Assembly (NCBI GenBank): GCA_000333855.2
Contig: CM007344.1
Coordinates: 376,598 to 440,597, forward strand
Reading direction: 5' to 3'
Source of the DNA: Endotrypanum monterogeii
Lineage: Eukaryota > Euglenozoa > Kinetoplastea > Trypanosomatida > Trypanosomatidae
Length of the DNA stretch: 64,000 nt
A model generated the notes under the pieces. The model made no database searches, was not told the origin of the DNA, and saw nothing but the letters and a program-made list of their open reading frames with translations. Each line of letters opens with the position of its first letter. Position 1 is the stretch's first letter. This document shows, in pieces, positions 58,003-64,000 of the stretch. A program made the translations under genes and the position numbers.

Positions 58003-60060
58003 ATGCCAGACCCACCGCCATCATCCGCATCAAAATCGGTAGCGGCTGCGATCGCTGCTAGCAGCACTCATAATCGTGACAGAAACAAAAACGACGATAT
58101 CAGCCTTACTCCGGTGAACACGAGCTCAACTCCACCATATCGCACAAACGCGTCCGAGTGGATATCGTCGCTCGCTTCCGCAGTGCTGCGTAGTCTTGGA
58201 GGCGGTGTTGCTGGCTCCAGCGGTGAGGGTAGCGCTGGATGGAGGCCGGCTTATGTTGACCAGGGGGCATCTCAGAGTGTGGGGTTGTGTGCTGCCCGAG
58301 ACACAGCACCTCCCTACGAGCACTATCAGGCTATTTATCAGTACAGTTTTGCCCATCACAGCGGTCTCGTTTCAATTCCTCCGCCAGCTCGTTTATATCC
58401 ACTTGTCGACAGCGGTGGTAATAAGGGCATCTGCAGCAGCTCGACGGCTGGCGGCGGCAGCGTTTCTTCATTTGCCTCGTATGTACCTCCTGCGCCGTTG
58501 TTGTCGCATAGCGACACCACCGGCTTGAGTAGACGTTCTGCAGCACTGCCATCTCTGGTGCCGTCGCTCACCCCTGCGCCAGCGGCGGCACACGGAATGA
58601 CTTCGTTGAGCTCAAGTACCTCTTCTACTGCGACACCCTTTTCCGCTCCCGTTGCCTTGAACCCAAGAGGTAGTGGGCAGTCGGCCTCGAGCACCGCTGA
58701 TGTTTTTTCTGTCGCGCCCTCGTCTTCGATGGCTTCTTCAATGCCGCCCGCTACCGTATCCAGCGGTGGATGGGCCGTGCAACCATGCACTGTGGTTGCT
58801 GCCTCTGCGGTCCCGTGCAAGGCGTTCCCAGCGACGACGTTGCAGGATGTGAAAGAGGAGATACGACTTGTTGCGAAGCAACTCCGCGAGGCACAGCATC
58901 GCCACGACGACCTCATACTTCTCGAAGACGAGGAGTATGACGCCTCGAGTGAGTTACAGCAGCTAGAAGCGCACATTGGAGAGATGGAGCAGCGGTTTGC
59001 ATTCTTACGAGCCTCTCAGGCGACACTACTGAACCGCCACGCATCTGCTTCGACATCGTCAACCCTTTCGATGACTTCGTCGACAAAGGGGTCGCCGTGC
59101 GCTCCGTCTATGATAGGTCTCGGGGGCGCGAACTATAGTGCCGGTCCTGCGCATATGGACAGCGGCGCCTGTGATCGCAGTCTCGGTGGTCGTTCTGAAG
59201 TTGCCGGCTACGCGAGTGGAAGTGAACAAAGGAGGCCGCTCGTGCAGAGCCCCGGTGGATTGCAGTGGTCTCCTCTCATACCCACCGGCGCCGCACCGGC
59301 AGCACACATTGCGATTTCACAAACACACGAGGGGTGGCAGACCACTCTTGACGGGAGCAGCGCAAACGACAGTGGCATGGTCATAAGTGCCACTGTGCTG
59401 GCAGATCCGTGGACTTCTAACGTCAATGGCAGTGTGACGAGTCTTCCCAGTACTGAGTACTCAACCTCGTCAGCTCGTAAAGGCTTCTCATGGGAGGCCT
59501 ACGAGCAGCAGATGGACCCAGAGGCGCTGTCGCGCGATGCTTTGTCTCGTACCGCGCACGTTGAGCTCCCCGTCAACCCGACGCACCAATATGGTGGGGA
59601 GCGCTTCCCGTGGTCGACAGAGCTGCGGCGCATGATGCGAGAAGTGTTCGGTTTGCACGACTATCGGTTCTGTCAACTCGAGGTTATGAACGCCTGTATG
59701 GACGGTCGCGATGTATTTGTGCTGCTGCCGACAGGTGGTGGCAAGTCTTTATGCTACCAACTCCCTGCGTTGATGCCAAACCCTGCACAGGTCACCATTG
59801 TCGTGTCACCGCTCATCTCACTCATTCAGGATCAAGTGTATGCACTTATCGCAAACGACATTCCCGCCATGGCCCTCACTGGGCAGACCAACGACGCTGC
59901 CCGCCGAAGTCTCTTCCAGGAATGGGCCTCCGGATATATTGTGCACACACTTGTATATGTTACACCCGAGTATTTTGGCCGTAGTGACCACTTCGTGGGG
60001 ACGCTGCAAAGGCTCGCCGACAAGGGGCTTCTCTGTCGCTTCGTCATTGATGAGGCGCAT

Positions 60061-60094
<34 letters not shown>

Positions 60095-63000
60095 ATTACC
60101 GAAAGTTATCCGTCCTCAAGCAGCAATTCCCGCGCACACCCATCACCGCGCTCACCGCCACAGCTACAGATCTCGTGCAGCAAGACGTTATAAAGACGCT
60201 TGCCCTGCGCGACGCGGTTATTTTCAAAGGCTCCTTCAACAGGGCGAACCTCAAGTACTCGGTCCAGCACGTACAGGGCAAGCGGGTGATCTCGGTTGTC
60301 GAGGACCTCGTACTGCATCGATTCTCGCCTTCATCATGTGGCATTGTGTACTGCCTATCACGCAAGGACTGCGAGGAGATGGCGGCGGCGCTTGTGCGCA
60401 GGGGAATCAAAGCCTCTTATTATCACTCCGAGGCGGCGTCGAAGAATGAACGACAGGAGCGATGGACGCGTGATGAGTTGCAGGTTATTTGTGCGACCAT
60501 TGCATTCGGCATGGGCATCAACAAGCCAGATGTTCGCTACGTTATCCATGCGGCTATGCCCAAGTCCATTGAGGGATACTACCAGGAGAGCGGCCGCGCC
60601 GGCCGTGACGGGTTGCCGTCAGAGTGTGTGCTGCTGAGTGCCACTACAGATCGACAGCGGCAGGAGCGGCTGATCCACGGTTCGAAGGACTGGCGCGCGT
60701 CCCTGAAGTCACTGCATCGTATGCTGGCGTACACGCTCAACGACGTTGATTGTCGTCGGCGTCAGCAACTGAATCACTTTGGGGAACAAGTGGACGTTCA
60801 TTTCTGCATCACACAACGGGCTGCCGCGGGTGGCGGTGGGGCTGCGGTACCACCGCTTCCACCGATATCGGCTGTGTCAGCGTCTTCGGTTACACAGCTG
60901 TGCGACAACTGCGCCAGTAGGCTGGCGGAGGGCTGGGCAGTCAAGGAGGTGGACGTGAGCAACATTCTTCTTGATCTATATGCCATTATCCTTCGTCTCG
61001 GCTCGATGACATCGAAGCAACTTATCGGCGTGTACCGTGGCTCCGTATCCGAGATGGGGCGCGCCGTGGAGACGCGCATGCGCCACAAGGGGACGCCGGC
61101 AGAGTACAAAAGCGGTGCCCAACACTCCAAAGTGGTCTTGGATCGCACTCTGTTGGAGGGGCTGGAGCTCGGGCTTCTGGAGGAGCGACTGGACAGCATC
61201 AATGACTTCGCTGTGTGCACCTTTGTGGAGCTTAGCGGTACACCTGCTGCGCATCAGCTTCACCGCGACCTCAAGGCTGGTAAGCGAGTCATCTCACTGC
61301 GTTTGCGAGGAGAGAAGGTCCGTCGTGACAAAGGGGAGACGGTTTTCGGCGCTGCGGCCGCCGTGACGGGATCCTCTTCTCCGTACAGCGATGCCGCGGA
61401 TGCAGGCGGCGCCACACTGGCTGGTGCTAAGCGAGGGAGAAAACGGGCAGGTAAGGGCACTGCTGCTGCTCCTGCGTGCGCGACTGCCAAGGACAACACT
61501 CCCCTATTTGAGCTCTTCTGTGGGGCTCAGGGAGAAGAGAAGGTGGGTGGCAAGGTCACCGGAGCGTCTAGCAAAATGAGACAGTCGAAGAGGGCAACGG
61601 GGCGCCGTGGTGGCGGGTACGTCCTGGACGAGGCTGATTGCAGCGCAGGTGACGACGACGAGGAGTCGATTTTGTCGGTGGAGGAGGGTTCAGTATTGTC
61701 GAATAGCTTGTCTTCTTTTGTGAATGATGAGAGCAGTAGTAGCATTGCATCATCATCTTACATATCCAGCGCGACGTCGCTGCAGCGCGGCAGTGCCGGT
61801 GTAGAGGCAGCGGCAAGACGACGGCCACGTCCGTTATCGACTGCGGGTTCGGAGGACGTCGTCGTTTCGACGCTGCCAGACGACACTCAGAGCCCACCGC
61901 CTGCGCACCAGCGACCGCGGAAGCGTGTCCGCGGTGATGCGGCAGATCAGCGATGGGATACCGCGCGAGGAGGGCTGGTCGGCGCTCCTCCCACGACTAC
62001 GACACCCGTGTCGACCGTCCCCGCTGCACGTCTGGAGCGCCTCAAGCAACTTCTCCAGGAGGAGATGGATCAACTCGTGCAGACCCTCGTGAGTCAGGCT
62101 GTGGGGTGCCGCAGCTACAACGTCATGCCTAAGAGTACCATTATGCGCCTCACGGATACGCTTGGCATTCCCGGCTGGGGCAGTGTCAGTGACCTGATCG
62201 ACTTGGAGGGGATGGGAAAGAATAAGGTGAAACGCTACGGCGCAGACATTCTGCGAGTCTACCGGCGCTTCCGTTATATACACATTGGCGATGTTGAAGA
62301 GCTCTCAGAAACAGAGGCAGCCGAGTTGAAGGGCGTGAAGACGGCGGTGCGCCCGCGGAACCGTCTCGGTCGCGCCAACGCTTCCGCTGGTGATTTGATC
62401 ACTGAAAATGACGGGGTGGATGAACCCACTGGCGGTGGCGATGGGCTGCCGAACACCACAGCTACAGCGGGTTTTGCAGGTGAAGTGCCCATCGAGGCGG
62501 CAGTCGTGTCAGGGCGCGCAACGCACCAGCAGGCGCAGCGGCCAATGCTGCTGGACCCAGTCACGCCGGAGAAGGCGCGAACACCGGCGCTTTCGTCCGC
62601 AAGCACTCCGTCGCGCGATGGCGGGAGCGGGGTTACACTACCAGGCACCGCTGTTGACCAGCAGCGACATCGACGCACCACGTTCACATTCTCTTCAACG
62701 ACGTCGGTTGCTCCAGCTGTTGTGCCCATCAGCGTCGATTCAAAGTCTTCTACCCCACGACCCTCTCGGCACATCGACGAGAGGAGCACGGGTGCAACAC
62801 CGCCTGCGAATGCTGCTGACGACGTCAGTCGCATTGCAGAGCACCACAATCCGCTCACAAGGGGTTCGTCAGAGGCCGATGCACACACCAGCACACCGCT
62901 AGGTGCCCTCCCCGCTGTATCCGCTGCTCTCTTGGCCCCATCCGGGCCTCATCCCCAACCTCATCATCCTTCCGTGCCACAGTTCTCCGCGCCCCTGTTC

Positions 63001-64000
63001 CCCGAGCCGCCTGCGTGGCAGGCGCCTGGATCTACTGTTGTGGCTTCCACTATGCTATCAAGTACATCGCTTGTGCCGCCATTGCCTCCCGGCAACATGG
63101 CCGGTGACAACAGCCATTTCTTTTCTCCGAATGCGCCTTCTTTTACATCCGCTTCGGCGCTGCTCGGTGGCGCAGGGATTCCCATGGCTCAGCAAACGCG
63201 TACACAAAGGCGCCAGTATCCGTCTGCGATGATGGCGCAGGCGGCGCATTCTCATACCATGATGGCAGGTGATCCTAGTTTGGCCGACACACTTCGAGGT
63301 GGTGGGAATGCTTCGGTCGTGCACGCGGCTGACAACAACGATCTACTGATCGGGAGCAGTCCTATTTTCACACAGCAGCGGCAACATCCAGATAATCAGG
63401 CGCACCTCTTCGACGGCTACAGTGCTCCACAGACGGCGAGTGGAGGCAGCGAGAGGGCTTATACTGTACCGCAGGGTTGCAGTGGTGTTCTGTTGCTCGG
63501 CTCCGACGGACTCACTCAAGGTCCCCTGATTTCGTCTGAGTCGGCGGCTGTGAGTGCTAGCTGCTTTCCCGCCGGAGGCCTCACACACAGTAGTTCTGGT
63601 ACCGCACAGGTAGTGCCCGCGGGTAGGGGGAGCGATGCACAGCCGCTGCCACACCCCTCGCCTACCGAAAATGACGTGGACGGGGTTGATTACTTGATGA
63701 GCCTCTGCGATGATACTCGGTTCCGCACGCCGCTGAGTGGGCGGTCATCTGGCTCGGTTGCTGAGAATGTTGCGGTGTCCGCAAGACCCATGACGACAAC
63801 ACCAGTTTTTGCCACTGCTCACTCCACTGGAGCAGTAGAAACACATGCTAGCCTTGCTGGGGGCTACCCACTTCCATGCAGTTCGTTGAGAGGAGTGCGG
63901 CCCAACTGTGCCTCGATTTCCCACGCATCGGGCACTGGGATGGCGATGTCTTCCTCAGGGCGACCACTGTTGCATTCCCGCACGCTATCATCTGCCCCGA
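58003..64000 (+). CDS. BLM/Sgs1-like RecQ DNA helicase, 3' end outside the window
   Basis: A 3'-5' DNA helicase of the RecQ family that unwinds and dissolves recombination and fork intermediates. At least 1,999 codons are open to the window edge. After a Ser-rich N-terminus there is a predicted coiled coil (about residues 281-345). The helicase core follows: Walker A TGGGKS at 577-582, DEAH at 683-686, TALTATAT just after, and motif VI GRAGRDG at 864-870. The RecQ zinc site has C917, C935, C967 and C970, with a roughly 30-residue Gly/Pro/Ala insertion between the second and third cysteines. A winged-helix-like region runs to about 1090, and an HRDC domain (about 1346-1426) precedes a long low-complexity tail. 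RecQ plus HRDC points to the BLM/Sgs1 type; it may be the ortholog of T. brucei RECQ2. Confidence 0.92.

Overview
The window looks like nuclear DNA of a trypanosomatid, most likely Leishmania or a close relative. All thirteen gene positions are on the + strand and have no visible introns. They are separated by low-complexity intergenic DNA with polypyrimidine tracts followed by AG, as expected for trans-splice acceptors, and by long (CA)n/(GT)n microsatellites. Many proteins carry long Ser/Ala/Gly/Pro-rich insertions. The layout fits one polycistronic transcription unit. I see no tRNA, rRNA, CRISPR array, insertion sequence or bacterial-type promoter. The species call rests on sequence style and gene families, not on a search.

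Layout: a kinesin truncated by the left edge (2-5857); an unrecognised 928-aa Ser/Pro-rich protein (6596-9382); a 3-kb gene-free stretch with a 10-N assembly gap inside a poly-C tract (9383-12386); a CitE/CLYBL-like HpcH/HpaI-fold lyase (12387-14003); a STE11/MEKK-type kinase with an N-terminal zinc ribbon (14968-16815); a 3,340-aa ABCC-like ABC protein whose two nucleotide-binding domains both carry substitutions at catalytic positions (18824-28846); a gene split by a reading-frame break, probably for a mitochondrial protein (30000-32499); a 2,870-aa WD40-like protein (33619-42231); a START-domain lipid-binding protein (43792-45651); PWP1, a ribosome-biogenesis WD40 protein (45999-47342); two tandem TCTP genes with identical coding and near-identical 5' flanks but different 3' flanks (48864-49376 and 50866-51378); a MUS81-like ERCC4 nuclease with a SAP-like motif (53006-56329); and a BLM/Sgs1-like RecQ helicase running off the right edge (58003-64000).

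Most neighbours are not functionally linked, as is usual in trypanosomatid gene arrays. The exception is the MUS81-RecQ pair, which in other eukaryotes acts on the same recombination intermediates. From memory, T. brucei chromosome 8 also carries RECQ2, MUS81 and TCTP genes close together, which would support synteny, but this should be checked.

The best leads are the apparently catalytically degenerate ABC protein, the frame break at about 31.0 kb, the TCTP duplication with divergent 3' ends, and a strand asymmetry of microsatellites: GT tracts tend to follow stop codons and CA tracts tend to precede the next start.
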